From assembly GCA_030141605.1 (NCBI GenBank), contig JAQGDQ010000110.1:191768-255767 (forward strand): a stretch of 64,000 nucleotides of DNA, given 5' to 3'. A program made the position numbers and the translations under genes. This document shows, in pieces, positions 23,706 to 35,037 of the stretch. The DNA comes from Tubiluchus corallicola. Lineage: Eukaryota > Priapulida > Priapulimorpha > Priapulimorphida > Tubiluchidae. The notes under the pieces were generated by a model that saw only the letters and a program-made list of their open reading frames with translations, was not told where the DNA came from and made no database searches. How positions within the stretch are numbered: position 1 is the first letter of the stretch; the number at the start of each line of letters is the position of its first letter.

Positions 23706-24767
23706 TCATTGATCAAATTTGTTGCTGCCTTTGACACTGTCTCGGAATTGACTGTTGGGTTTGGACAGACTCATCAAAGCTTTATTTGTTTTAGTGATAG
23801 AGTATACTGACTGAATACTTGCCTGCTGTATGCTACTGGTCTTTGCACAACATATAAGCATCTTAAAGCAGTTTCGAAAATCTTTGTTCAAAAAAGCATA
23901 CACAATTGGATTCAGCAGCGAATTCAAGCTCAGTGAGAATGCTCGCGGTATTTTCCAGTGTATTGCATGCTTCTTGGTAATGCTAGCTATCATCATTTCC
24001 ACCATATATGGTGCCACAAATATCATCGACAGACCAATGATTATGGCCGACATCTTAGTTGCTTTTATTTGTCTTATGCTGGGTCTTTTAAGTTCTCTTT
24101 TGTTGCTCCTGATTTTCCTCTGATGTCTTGCTGCAGTTAAAACAATTCTGGTGTAAGCATATATCATGAAGCACATGGCTATAATATAATGTGTGGAAAA
24201 AAAGAAAGCCACCCAGGGCCACTTCAGTGCATCTGATAAGCAGTAAAATTCTGCTGTCCATTCACTGTATACTTGAAACGTGGACGCACCGGCCACAAGT
24301 GAGGCATACACAATGGACACAATTGTAAATCGTCGACACTTCTTTGAGGTTACAAGTTGTTTGTACTTGAGTGGATTTGTAATAGCTAGGTAGCGATCAT
24401 AGGTAATTGAAGATAGGAAAAGCATGCTTAGAACCCAAAGAAACGCAACAAAAAATGCAATTTGACTGCACAGTCCAATAGACGGCTGCGGACTAATTAC
24501 ATGAATGATGAATCCGGATGACGTGGTGATGCCCCACAATAAGTCTGTTGCTGCTAAATTTGCAAGTAGCTTGTTGTGATTTGTCTGCATCCTCTTGTAC
24601 TTGTAGACTGCAAAAATGACTGTGGCATTTAAAAACATGGTTAAAACTCCTACAAGAACAGATATAGCAAACACTAGCATGTCAAACAATGTTATTAGTA
24701 AAACTTTCTCCTGCTCTTCAATGCCAATACTAAAGTTTTCTGATATTTCTGTTTGATTTAACATCAT
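23706..24767 (-). CDS. Class A (rhodopsin-family) GPCR, single exon, 353 aa
   Basis: An intronless seven-transmembrane receptor. TM2 has LLANLAATDLLWG with D2.50, and TM3 begins with a Cys (GLCSQ) that can pair with the ECL2 Cys (FYCLSD). TM3 ends TYDRYLAITNP, an intact DRY motif. TM7 has NSLLNPIVYAFLNKDFR, the NPxxY motif and helix 8, followed by a CC palmitoylation candidate. The TM6 motif is FVAPY instead of CWxP, so the toggle tryptophan is missing. The N terminus has NQT and NFS glycosylation sequons. It is related to the two receptors to its right and all are on the minus strand. Ligand and subfamily cannot be named from the sequence. Confidence 0.9.
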   Translation of the reverse strand: MMLNQTEISENFSIGIEEQEKVLLITLFDMLVFAISVLVGVLTMFLNATVIFAVYKYKRMQTNHNKLLANLAATDLLWGITTSSGFIIHVISPQPSIGLCSQIAFFVAFLWVLSMLFLSSITYDRYLAITNPLKYKQLVTSKKCRRFTIVSIVYASLVAGASTFQVYSEWTAEFYCLSDALKWPWVAFFFSTHYIIAMCFMIYAYTRIVLTAARHQRKIRSNKRELKRPSIRQIKATKMSAIIIGLSMIFVAPYMVEMMIASITKKHAIHWKIPRAFSLSLNSLLNPIVYAFLNKDFRNCFKMLICCAKTSSIQQASIQSVYSITKTNKALMSLSKPNSQFRDSVKGSNKFDQ

Positions 24768-25464
24768 GATTTCCTAAAAGCTTTTTCCTGTTGAGACTGA
24801 TCATTGAGTGAAAATGCAAGCTTACAGTTTTCAGTTTTGTCTTTATAGAACTTTTTCTCCGTATAAAAACCATGCTGGATAACGTCATAGTGTGTAGGTT
24901 TCTGCTTAATTGACAATTTAAAGCCTGCGCAAATTCAACGCTTCATATGTGTCTAACAACGTTGCAATCAAGTGAGAGTGGTGCTGTTATTTTGTGTAAA
25001 CCCACGCAAGCTATAACTGTAAATATATGACACACAGGTGGTCTGCAACACTCATTGGTTAATCAATTCTTCGTGATGTAGTTTTCCCTTTTAGACCCTC
25101 GTGATTCGTAATTTTCATTTTCATTCGTTGTTAACTGTTTGAACTTAAGCTGCAACAAGGATCTTACAGCAATTATTTGGTTAACTAAAAGCATGGTTAA
25201 AATAAATTTGTTTTATTATTTATCATTCTTGCTATATGAGTTTTTTCTGACATCTCCTCACTAATTTGAGGTTTCATTTATCTACAGGTAGTTTGGCTAT
25301 ATTGCTGATTAAATATAAGTGCTGCAGAGAGTTTGTCAAGAGTTAGCAAGATTGATGGGAATATAAAAAGTTGCGCAAAGTGGATTGAAAGTGAATATCA
25401 CAGGAAATTGAATGACTACATTGTTAGTAATAAATTAAAATAAATGATTTATGTGGTTGGTATT

Positions 25465-25477
25465 GGGGGGGGGGGGG
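25465..25477. repeat. Poly-G tract (13 G)
   Basis: Thirteen consecutive G on the plus strand in otherwise AT-rich DNA. Such a tract is length-unstable and prone to assembly error. Nothing around it suggests a gene. Confidence 0.9.
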
Positions 25478-26536
25478 TGAATGTAGTATTCGAAGCAGCT
25501 TCATGGATTTGTAAATTATCTGTTTGCTAATTTTCATTATCTGTGCAAAAATTACTAGTGACCAGTTGAAACGGTAATAGTTTTATCAACTACATATACT
25601 CTTTGCCAAGCTAATTCACCATTAATTCATTCTTGCAGTATAGTTTAACCTTATCAGAAGTTTAATTCAGCTATTAATTTTTCCTATAACTGATTATGAA
25701 CTCACCTGCAATTTTTTACATTTCAGAATTCTGGTATTTTTGTTGCATTTTTGATAGCTTTGGCGTGTTGGTGATAATGGAGTGGTCAACCTCTTTAAAC
25801 TTGGAGCACTGGACGTCACCAATTGGAAAAAATTGATCACATGAAGCTTCTATTCTCAGCTAAAGCTATAATATGTTATAATTTTTTACAGCCAAAATAA
25901 GTTAGGTGTGGGTAACATCACTGATTGTAATAGACTAAGCTATTTTTGCTGATGAAAAGTGTTGATTTGGGGAGTGTTAACAGCAGTTGCCGTTTAATTA
26001 CAGACATATTTTTAAAGATGTCATCTTTGTAGCTTTGCCATATAGGGTAGTGCCATGCACCTGGAAATGTGTATGGGTTAAGTCTGTAGTTTATGTCTTT
26101 AAAGCCATTGGTGCCTAGTGTAGCACAACAAGCTATGTTTTGACGTTTTTTTAATTTGAAGAGCTAGTGTCAAAATTGAATTTATGATGATATCGTTAAA
26201 ATTTAAAAAATTTTGCTTCAGCAGACATTTCATAAGATTAGTTTCATAATGAAATTTCATAATACATATACACATGTATTATGATTTTAAGCACATCTTT
26301 GCTCTTCCTACTGCTAATGTTTTGATATGATATGCTACGAAATGTGCAATGGAGAGTGAGAGTTCTTGCACTTAGATGTATTTGTGTATGTTGTATAATT
26401 GTGGCCCACACAATTCTAAATGTTATTTTACAATGGGCAATAATTATAAATAAAAATTTGAGACATTTTGTTTATTCAGTCTTAACTAGTTTTGCTGTAA
26501 TACAGTAAAATCTGTATTTAATTTTATGATGTTTGC

Positions 26537-26735
26537 AAGCGTTAGTAATAGTGGTAGTGGCTGGCAAGAGAATTTGTGGCAGTGCAATTGTGGTAAGTGG
26601 TATTGGGAATGGTAGTAATAGTAGTAGTGGCAACAGAATTGGTGGCAGTGCAATTGTGGTAAGTGGTATTGGGAATGGTAGTAAGAGTGGTAGTGGCAAC
26701 AGAATTGGTGGCAATACAATTGTGGTAGTGGTAAT
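26537..26735 (+). repeat. 66-bp period minisatellite, about 3 copies
   Basis: Two full 66-bp units beginning GGCAGTGCAATTGTGGTAAG sit side by side, flanked by a partial unit on each side. Units are themselves rich in GGTAGT and GGTATT trinucleotide-like blocks. Open frames through it on both strands are repeat artefacts. Confidence 0.85.
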
Positions 26736-28905
26736 GTTGTGCTAGTAGCAGTGATAGAGGTGATGGCAGTAATATTGTCGATGGTACTGAGGTTGATTAG
26801 TAGCACTGCTGGTTGTATCATTGTAGTATTAAAGCAAGAGAATCGCGCAGATGTGTGACTCTATAAGACTTCTGTTGTGATCTCAGGTAATACAAAGCCC
26901 AGATAATTGTATTAATTCTGTTGTGTTTTATTCCAAATAGCTCTATGTAATAAATGAGCTATTTGTTAAATAAGAAACTGAATTTTTTGTGCTTTCAACA
27001 CCAGATTTGTCAACTCGGTCAGCAAAAACAGCGTCGTTATAAAGAAGGTATGAACACGATCGATATTATTTTAATTTATCTTTTGTTTATATTGGTAAGT
27101 CAGTACTTTAATTAGTATTGACTGTAGTAATATACATACTTATTACAACCTTGCTATTTATAACTATGTAGTGCAATGAAGTGAGAAAGATGAAGTACGA
27201 AACAGATTTGTTGGCATGAGAAAACTCAAGTTGCAAACTTTTGTTGTAGGTTGTTATTCTAGCATAATTAAATATTTACTTTTATAAGTATTCATTTATT
27301 AGGCATTTTAGACAAACTGTCTTGAAGAGCAATGCTAAGTAGAAGCCTACAAACATGTAAGCACAGCAAAAGAAAAACACTAACTCACAAAAACCTTACA
27401 TGTACAATATTCTTTTAGACTTGTACATTTTGTCCCTCAGCGTGCCCTTATCTCTCCAGAGGTTGCTGGCAAGGTCAGCAGCTAGTGGAAGAAGCTGTAT
27501 TTGGTGCCATGCTTGGCTTCTTTCAAAAAAGCTCTTGTTAAAATACTTAGAGAACCCTGCCAGAATTTCGTTACTTTAATTTTAGTTAATGTACAGCCAC
27601 TTTTACCATTGTCAAGAATAGTTTGGAGTTGGTTTTAGGAACCCCAGATTATCTTATTATTGCCTTTGAGAAGCACAAAATGTATGCAGTGAAGGAAATA
27701 GGAAAACCATTTAGTATGTACAACATTGAGTTGTTTTGATTATTTCTTTGTTTTGTTTACAGGAAGACTGCTTGTCCATGATGACATGGAATATTTTCTG
27801 TGATGATCTAAAAGCTTTATGATAGTTGAGACAACAAAGCCCAAAAGACATCATCAATGAACACAAAAACGGGTGAGTCATTATAATAACTAGTTAATAG
27901 TCACTTGTTTCAGCAAATGCAAATCTTACATTTACGTTATTGCAAGAATTACATGTATACTCGATGTACTCCTTACATAATTTTTCAAGTTTGTTAAGTA
28001 CAACCTTGCAGAACAACACCTTGCAACACAACACAACACAAATAATAAGTAATAAAGATGTAGCAACCGTGATCGAGAATTTCCATAAAATATACCATCA
28101 AGTCATTAACAGAGCTTATCTTCAAGTTCATATAGGCCTAGTATCGTTTAGCTTGTTTTTAGACATTACTCTGAACTTTAAAACTAGTCTGCGTAAACCT
28201 GTTATAAAACTCTTTTTTTTCTATGCTATTATGATTTTAATGATGACACTGAATAACAGAAAATTTTTAGCACTGCTGCTAGTGAATTTTTACATAATAT
28301 GGCAAAATAGGCCAATCCTTCCTTATTAAATACCGGTAGTTTTTAATAAATTGCGTAATTTTAGTTTTTTCGTATTTATTTTTTATTTTTCTATTTCATT
28401 TGGGGCCACCAAATTCACTTCGCCTAGGGCCTCCAATTACCTAAGGCCGGCCACGCTACATATATCATAATTATTTCCTCATATGTAACACCTTCAACAC
28501 AGATCAGCTAATTAAATACAAATGAAACATCAACAAGTTCGACATTACTGAAACTTGTCTGCAGTCTCTAGGTTTGTCAAGCTACAAAAGTCAAAATATA
28601 ATTTAGATATGAATGACAAAAGGTACAATTTTTGCACATTGCTGCATTTTGGTTTCTGATGGACAAGCCATAGCCACTACAAATATTTTTGTACACCTTG
28701 TTTTTCATTTACGTTACTGCATAGAGGGTAAAATACGTTATCTCCTTATTCTCCCAAGCATAGTAATCTTATAATGACTTCTTTTATTAGCCTTGAATTA
28801 TTCATCGTTTTTGTAACTGCTTTGCCACAGTATTTAAAGGTTCAAAAACACTTCAACATTAACTTACATTATAAGATTACCAGTACTTTAAATTTTAGCT
28901 TATTA

Positions 28906-29802
28906 CTATCTAAATACAGAAACAGTATTTGGCTGAGAAGGCTTGCTCCTGTCTTCAGTGTTAACAATATTTGCTCGGCATAGAAGTTTCCTGAAACAAT
29001 GGCGGAAGTCCTTCATGAAGATAATGTAGATTAATGGATTCAGAATTGAATTTAGGTTAACGCTAAGTATTTTTATGATTCCACTGCCTTTTGTTTGCTT
29101 TTCTGTGACATTGGCTATTATCATGTGTAACACATTTGGTGCTATTAGTATCATTGAAGTAGCAATCACTATAGCTGACATTTTGGCTGTTTTTATTTGC
29201 CTTAGCACACCACTAACAACAGTGTTTCTTGGTTGTCGTTGTTTGACGACTTGGATGCTGGCGACTCTTCTTTGACGTCTCAGTGCTTCTGCAGTAATCC
29301 TTGTATAAGCATATATCATGAAAATCAGTGCTATAACGTTATGCGATGCGTAGAAGAAAATGTACCAAGGGCTAATCACTAGTGCTGAATTAGTACAAGA
29401 AACAAGTGGTGAGTAGCTAATAGCACTTTGTATGACCCAAACTCCACCCACCAGTAAAGAGTATGTCACAAAAATTCCAGCTAAGAAATTGAATTTTATT
29501 GATGTCACTTGTAACTTGTGATATTTTATAGGTTGAGTTACAGCAGCATAACGATCAAGTGTGATACAAGTGAGGAAAATCTCACTTAGAATAAACAGAG
29601 ATGCGAATAAAAATATTGATATATAGCAGTGCCACCTTGATATTAGTGGGTGTATTACAGTTTCTACAATTGTAAAGGGAATATCCCATAACACAAGTGT
29701 AACACCCCACATCAAATCTGTTACTGCTAAGTTAGCTAGTAATCTGTTGTGAAATGTTTGTAGGCACTTATACTTGTAAATAACACTTGATTTGTTAAGC
29801 AT
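28906..29802 (-). CDS. Class A GPCR paralogue lacking TM1 (298 aa)
   Basis: This is the near-identical duplicate of the receptor at 31952-32983, with an uninterrupted frame. Relative to that copy, 132 bp are deleted in frame, so MLNKS jumps straight to YKYKC. The extracellular N terminus, its glycosylation sites and all of TM1 are lost. TM2 (LLANLAVTDLMWG), the DRY motif (TLDRYAAVTQP) and NPxxY (SILNPLIYIIF) remain. The 5' flank matches that of the intact copy, so no alternative exon restoring TM1 is evident. It may be a pseudogene with a still-open frame, or an unusual six-helix receptor. The open frame is certain. Function is doubtful. Confidence 0.8.
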   Translation of the reverse strand: MLNKSSVIYKYKCLQTFHNRLLANLAVTDLMWGVTLVLWDIPFTIVETVIHPLISRWHCYISIFLFASLFILSEIFLTCITLDRYAAVTQPIKYHKLQVTSIKFNFLAGIFVTYSLLVGGVWVIQSAISYSPLVSCTNSALVISPWYIFFYASHNVIALIFMIYAYTRITAEALRRQRRVASIQVVKQRQPRNTVVSGVLRQIKTAKMSAIVIATSMILIAPNVLHMIIANVTEKQTKGSGIIKILSVNLNSILNPLIYIIFMKDFRHCFRKLLCRANIVNTEDRSKPSQPNTVSVFR

Positions 29803-31951
29803 GATTACGATCCACTAGTTTCTGCGGTTTCAAAATGTTTACGAACTGTGAAACAAGTACTTTTAACTGAGCTGCATGAAGCTCACACAAGCTGCAGGAT
29901 GACTGATGTTTCTATAAATTTTGTCATAATTGCAGCAATAGAACGCATGCGTTTTCTGCTTTTTTCCCATTGGTGATAGAAGATGGCATGGCATTACTGG
30001 TTGATGCCTTATCTCCAGAGACTTTCTGCAATACTGGAATTGGAAAGTTTCCATTGTTACATTGTCGAGCATTTGTCTACTTTAATGTCTTTGTTTTCTA
30101 CTTTTTTGATTATTTGATGATGACCACTGATCAACTCCTTGATCAACAAATTAATCAGTCTGAGATAAAGGTAGGTCTTTATTCATTCCTGATAGCTGAC
30201 CAATCAATCCACCATTTCACAAATAACTAATTAGATTATTATTCCTTTTTCTTCTGATATTTGAGCCCAAAATAAGAATATGGGCAAATTGAGGCAATTA
30301 AATAATTTATGGCAGTTTATTTTATTAAATTTTCCATTTTTTTTATATTTTTCCTTTTTTTGTCATATCAATGTGCTTTTAACCAATCAGTGTGCCATCA
30401 TTTTATATGTTTCTTGAATTATTTTTTTAGTAATTTTGACGATCTTTTACTTGTAAGATTCCTTTGATCAGCACATAAAATGCATTCAAAATATTCAATA
30501 AATTATCTATTATTATAAATTTTATTGCCTAATCTTAATTTGAATATTATCAGTTATTGATCGAGCAAACATACAATTATTATTTTTTAACAAAATTTTG
30601 TAGAAGGGCCTAAAATATTAGGAGATTGAGTCTGAATTTGAACCGGTGTCCCCTTTGAGCCATTCCAACTTTGGATTTTGTGATTTTACACTGATGAACT
30701 ACAGAATGTCTATGTAATTCAGTAGCCTGTTGCTATTCTACATGCATTATTAATTGTATGCTTTATTGCTGTGTAACTTAATAAAGACATTGCGTGGAAT
30801 GTTCATGCAACATCGATCATTTGTGGGCAAATCTAATGGTCATACTATAATGAAAGTTTCTGCTTTTATTCAAAATATTTTTGTGAGACCTCGCAAGTTA
30901 ATTATTTTGCTAGGAAATCAGGCACTTGCAATTTAAGATTCATAGATATTGGTGACTGCATAATGGCTAAAATACCTATACTAGTATTTGGTCTGGTTCT
31001 ATGCATAGTTGTGTTTATGAGTTATCATTGAATTATTAACCTGTCTTAGAAAACTCATGAATTATGATATTTGCTATAACTGTAGAATGCCATTTTTATT
31101 AAAGCGTTATTGCTATGGGTCTAATGATTTCTATTATTATGTGAAACTGGTTGCAGTTTGTGATTCAGTTTGCAACTACATGATTCAGTTTTACTAATTT
31201 CAAGTGAAGCCCACTTTCTAAGTTAAAAAGAACGACATACTTTTGAGGCATAATATTTTAAACAAATGAAGACCAGAATTCTCAGAACAATGTTCAATTG
31301 AGATATTTGCAAAAAGTTTGGAAAAATAAAATTCCAGCCAAAGTCCATTCAACATTCAGCCAAAGACTGTAATTTATTTTGACTTTTAAATTCATCGCAA
31401 GGAATGCATCTTCATAATTACTCATATGGATTTTGTACAATACATATAATGTGTATAAACGTTTTGTACATAATACTCATAAAGCGTTTTTACCGTTCAC
31501 TGCAAATCTACATACACATGACATTGTTGTGTCTAGTGAAACACACTGAGTGTGTTTTAACAACTATGGTTGCAACTTCAATTGTCCGTGGTTGCAATTT
31601 AGCCTGCAGTCTCTAGGTTAATTTGTCAAGCTGCAAAACGTTTTAAAAGTTTAATAATCGAAATATAATTTGTTTATGAATGACAAAAGACGCAATTTTT
31701 GTTCACTGTTGCATTATGGTCTCTGATGGATAAATCATAGTTACTACAGAATATTTTACACATTTTGATATTTCTGTTCATTTATCTCAATGCACTGAAC
31801 CTCATTATTTCCTCATTTTCCCAAGCATAGTAATCATGGCTTCCTTTATTAGTTTTGCATTTTTCATCATTTTTATAACTCCAATCACCACAGTGTGAAA
31901 AGTTCAAAGCACTCCAGCCGTTCTGGTACCAATATTTTCAATTTTAGATTG

Positions 31952-32983
31952 TTACGGTCTGGTGACAGAAACAGTCACTGACTGAGAAGGCTGGCTCCTA
32001 TCTTCAGTGTTAACAATATTTGCTCGGCATAAAAGTTTCCTGAAACAATGGCGGAAGTCCTTCATGAAGATAACGTAGATTAATGGATTCAGAATTGAAT
32101 TTAAGTTAACACTAAGTGCTTTTATGACTCCACTGCCTTTTGTTTGCTTTTCTGTGACATTGGCTATTATCATGTATAACATATTTGGTGCTATTAGTAT
32201 CATTGAAGTAGCAATCACTATACCTGACATTTTGGCTGCTTTTATTTGCCTTAGCACACCACTAACAACAGTGTTTCTTGGTTGTCGCTGTTTGATGACT
32301 TGGATGCTGGCGACTCTTCTTTGACGTCTCAGTGCTTCTGCAGTAATCCTTGTATAAGCATATATCATGAAAATCAGTGCTATAACGTAATGCGATGCGT
32401 AGAAGAAAATGTACCAAGGGCTAATCACTAGTGCTGAATTAGTACAAGAAACATGTGGTGAGTAGCTAATAGCACTTTGTATGGCCCAAACTCCACCCAC
32501 CAGTAAAGAGTATGTCACAAAAATTCCAGCTAAGAAATTGAATTTTATTGATGTCACTTGTAACTTGTGATATTTTATAGGTTGAGTTACAGCAGCATAA
32601 CGATCAAGTGTGATACAAGTGAGGAAAATCTCACTTAGAATAAACAGAGATGCGAATAAAAATATTGATATATAGCAGTGCCACCTTGATATTAGTGGGT
32701 GTATTACATTTTCTACAATTGTAAAGGGACCTTCCCATAACACAAGTATAACACCCCAAATCAAATCTGTTACTGCTAAATTAGCTAGTAATCTATTGTG
32801 AAATGTTTGTAGGCACTTATACTTGTAAACAGCACATATAACTGTTACATTTAGAGAAATATTCACTGTTCCAACCAGTGTAAATATCACTAACATGACA
32901 ATTTTAGGCTTGATTACTTCACGTATTTCACTATTGAATTCATACTGGTCTTCACTGGTAGCATTTGCTGATTTGTTAAACAT
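31952..32983 (-). CDS. Class A (rhodopsin-family) GPCR, single exon, 343 aa
   Basis: A complete seven-transmembrane receptor and the intact member of the tandem pair. The N terminus carries FNKS and NATS sequons. TM1 (IVMLVIFTLVGTVNISLNVT) holds N1.50-type Asn residues. TM2 has NLAVTDLIWG. The TM3 Cys (RWHCY) can bond to the ECL2 Cys (VSCTNS). TM3 ends TLDRYAAVTQP and TM7 has NSILNPLIYVIFMKDFR. The TM6 core reads ILIAPN in place of CWxP, as in its paralogues. It is clearly homologous to the receptor at 23706-24767 but more diverged from it than from the 28906-29802 copy. Ligand unknown. Confidence 0.9.
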   Translation of the reverse strand: MFNKSANATSEDQYEFNSEIREVIKPKIVMLVIFTLVGTVNISLNVTVICAVYKYKCLQTFHNRLLANLAVTDLIWGVILVLWEGPFTIVENVIHPLISRWHCYISIFLFASLFILSEIFLTCITLDRYAAVTQPIKYHKLQVTSIKFNFLAGIFVTYSLLVGGVWAIQSAISYSPHVSCTNSALVISPWYIFFYASHYVIALIFMIYAYTRITAEALRRQRRVASIQVIKQRQPRNTVVSGVLRQIKAAKMSGIVIATSMILIAPNMLYMIIANVTEKQTKGSGVIKALSVNLNSILNPLIYVIFMKDFRHCFRKLLCRANIVNTEDRSQPSQSVTVSVTRP

Positions 32984-35037
32984 GATTACGATCCACTAGT
33001 TTCTGCGGTTTCAAAATTTTTACGAACTGTGAAACAAGTACTTTTAGCGGAGCTGCATGAAGCTCACACGAGCTGCAGGATGACTGATGTTTCTGTAAAT
33101 ATTGTCATGATGGCAGCAATAGAACGCATGCGTTTTCAGCTTTTTTCCCATTAGTGATAGAAGATGGCATGGCACTACTGGTTGAAGCCTAATCTCCAGA
33201 GACTTTCTGCAATACTGGAATTGGGAAGTTTTCATTGTTCCATTGTCGAGCATTTGTCTACTTTAATGTCTTTGTTTTCTACTTTTTTGATTATTTGGTC
33301 ATGATCAATGTATCACACAACTCCTTGATCAATGAATTAATAAATCTGTGATCGAGGTAGATCACGTACAAATTAAATAACTTTTTATTAACCAATTTTA
33401 ATTTGAAGATTATCAGTTAATAATCAAACAAACATACATAAAATTATTATTACATACAAACGATACAACAATTAAACAAAATGGAGTGGATAGGAATAAA
33501 ATGTTAGGAGTGTGAATCTGAATTTGAACCGGTGTCCCCTTTGAACCATTCCAACTTTTAATTTTGTGATTTTATACTGATAAACTATAGAACACCTACA
33601 TAATTCAGTAGTCTGTTGCTATTCTACATGCATTATATATGCTTAGTTACTGCGTAAACGAGACATTATGTGGAATGTTTATGCAGCATTGATTATTTGT
33701 GGGCAAATCTAATGGTCATACTATAACGAAAGTTCCTGCTTTTATTGTTGTTTTTGTGAGACCTCGCAAGTTAATTATTTTGCTAAGAAATCAGGCACTT
33801 GCAACTTAAGATTCATAGATATTGGTGACCGCATAATAGCTAAAATACCAACTCTAGCATTTGGTCTGGCCTGTTCTATATGTTTCACTTCTTGTGAGTT
33901 ATTATTGAATCATTAGTTAATCTGTAGAAAATTACCAAATTATGGCTATTTGCTATAACTGTAAAACTCCATTATTATCAAAGCATTACTCTTGTAATGA
34001 TTTTTATTATTGTTAGACTGATTGCAATTTGTAAAATAGAAACAGTGCATGCATTGCAGAACAACAACAATTTTTATTTCCTCCATAGTTAAAGACCACA
34101 CTTTGAACGCACACACTTTATACTCACTTCATTACGTTGCATTTTTATGTGGAAATGATAAATTACCGTATTCTTTAAATCTAGCAATATACCATTTTTT
34201 CATTTTAATCATAACTGATACATCCCTCGTTTTAAGAGTAACTGTCTTTTGAAACATCTGTTTTGGTGCTACTATTACTATCTTATTCTTTATTTTTAAC
34301 AGACCTGTTGCATACAAGTTGTTTAAGTGTTGGTGTCTACACGTGTTTGCTAGCCCGTGTGCTGAATCGTATACACGTGGGTGGTTTATTAACCAGTGCA
34401 TTGCTCGTTCGGTTTATTGACCAATGTGAATAATTTATTAAACGAAAACACTGCCACAATGATAGTGGTGGCATCTTGGATTACACGCTTTGCTTGTACA
34501 GCTCTAATCAAACTTAATTACTGAAGCCACAAGCTGCTGTAATATGAACCAGGTACTTATTCTGTCAACAATAAGAGCCTCTTGTTACCACGAAAAAATG
34601 GAAGTTTTCATCCCTGTGTAACAACAATGCTACATTATCCAGTTTTACTAATTTCAAGTGAAGTCCTTTCTAATTTATAAAGAATGAAATACATTTGAGG
34701 AATAATATTTTAAACAAATGAAGAACAGAATTTTCAGAAATGGGTTCAATTGAGATATTTGAAAAGAAACTGTGAAAAATAAAATTGCAGCCAAAGTTCA
34801 TTCAGCATTCAACCAAAAATTTTTCTGTAATTTTGTTTTGACCTATAGATCGCCATAATTATTTATATTGATTGTGTACAATGTGTATAAACGTTTTACA
34901 CATATACACATAAAGTGTTTTAGCATTCACTACAAATCTACGTGCATATATGGCATTGTTGTGACTATAGTGAAACACACTGAATGGATTTCAACACTGA
35001 GGTTGCCACTTGGCTTGTTTAATGGTCGCAATTTAGT

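Larger units (their letters stand above)
24768..28558. other. Intergenic region with possible orphan exons
   Basis: No gene is firmly supported. A run of 13 G residues lies at 25465-25477 and a 66-bp minisatellite at 26537-26735. Two exon-like blocks on the plus strand, 27005-27047 and 27763-27803, have acceptable splice signals. They would join to GQQKQRRYKEGRLLVHDDME and a stop, but no upstream partner was found. Near 28405-28455 GGGGCCACCAAATTC and CTAAGGCCGGCC resemble eroded hAT transposon ends. Confidence 0.45.
28559..35037. repeat. Direct tandem segmental duplication carrying GPCR genes 2 and 3
   Basis: Copy A (28559-31603) and copy B (31604 to about 35037) are adjacent direct repeats. 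Both open with CTGCAGTCTCTAGG and close with a CGCAATTTAG/TGCAATTTAG phrase. In between, the GPCR genes, their upstream regions and distal non-coding blocks align in the same order. The coding parts are nearly identical, while non-coding parts have diverged more. Copy A has about 350 bp (30180-30540) absent from B. Copy B has about 600 bp (34030-34640) absent from A. Outside the two receptor genes no other gene is seen in this interval. Confidence 0.88.

Noticed and set aside
26472-26821. Pro/Leu- and His/Tyr-rich frames
   Set aside because: They are translations of the 66-bp minisatellite.
28085-28112. ATATACCATCAAGTCATTAAC, seen again near 61725
   Set aside because: The shared stretch is under 30 bp in AT-rich DNA and neither end is defined, so no repeat family can be claimed.
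27940-28329. 129-codon plus-strand open frame
   Set aside because: AT-rich composition, hydrophobic low-complexity product, no splice context and no recognisable motif.
28405-28455. GC-rich block resembling a hAT transposon end
   Set aside because: Only one end is present and no inverted partner or target duplication was found, so it is mentioned only in the intergenic entry.
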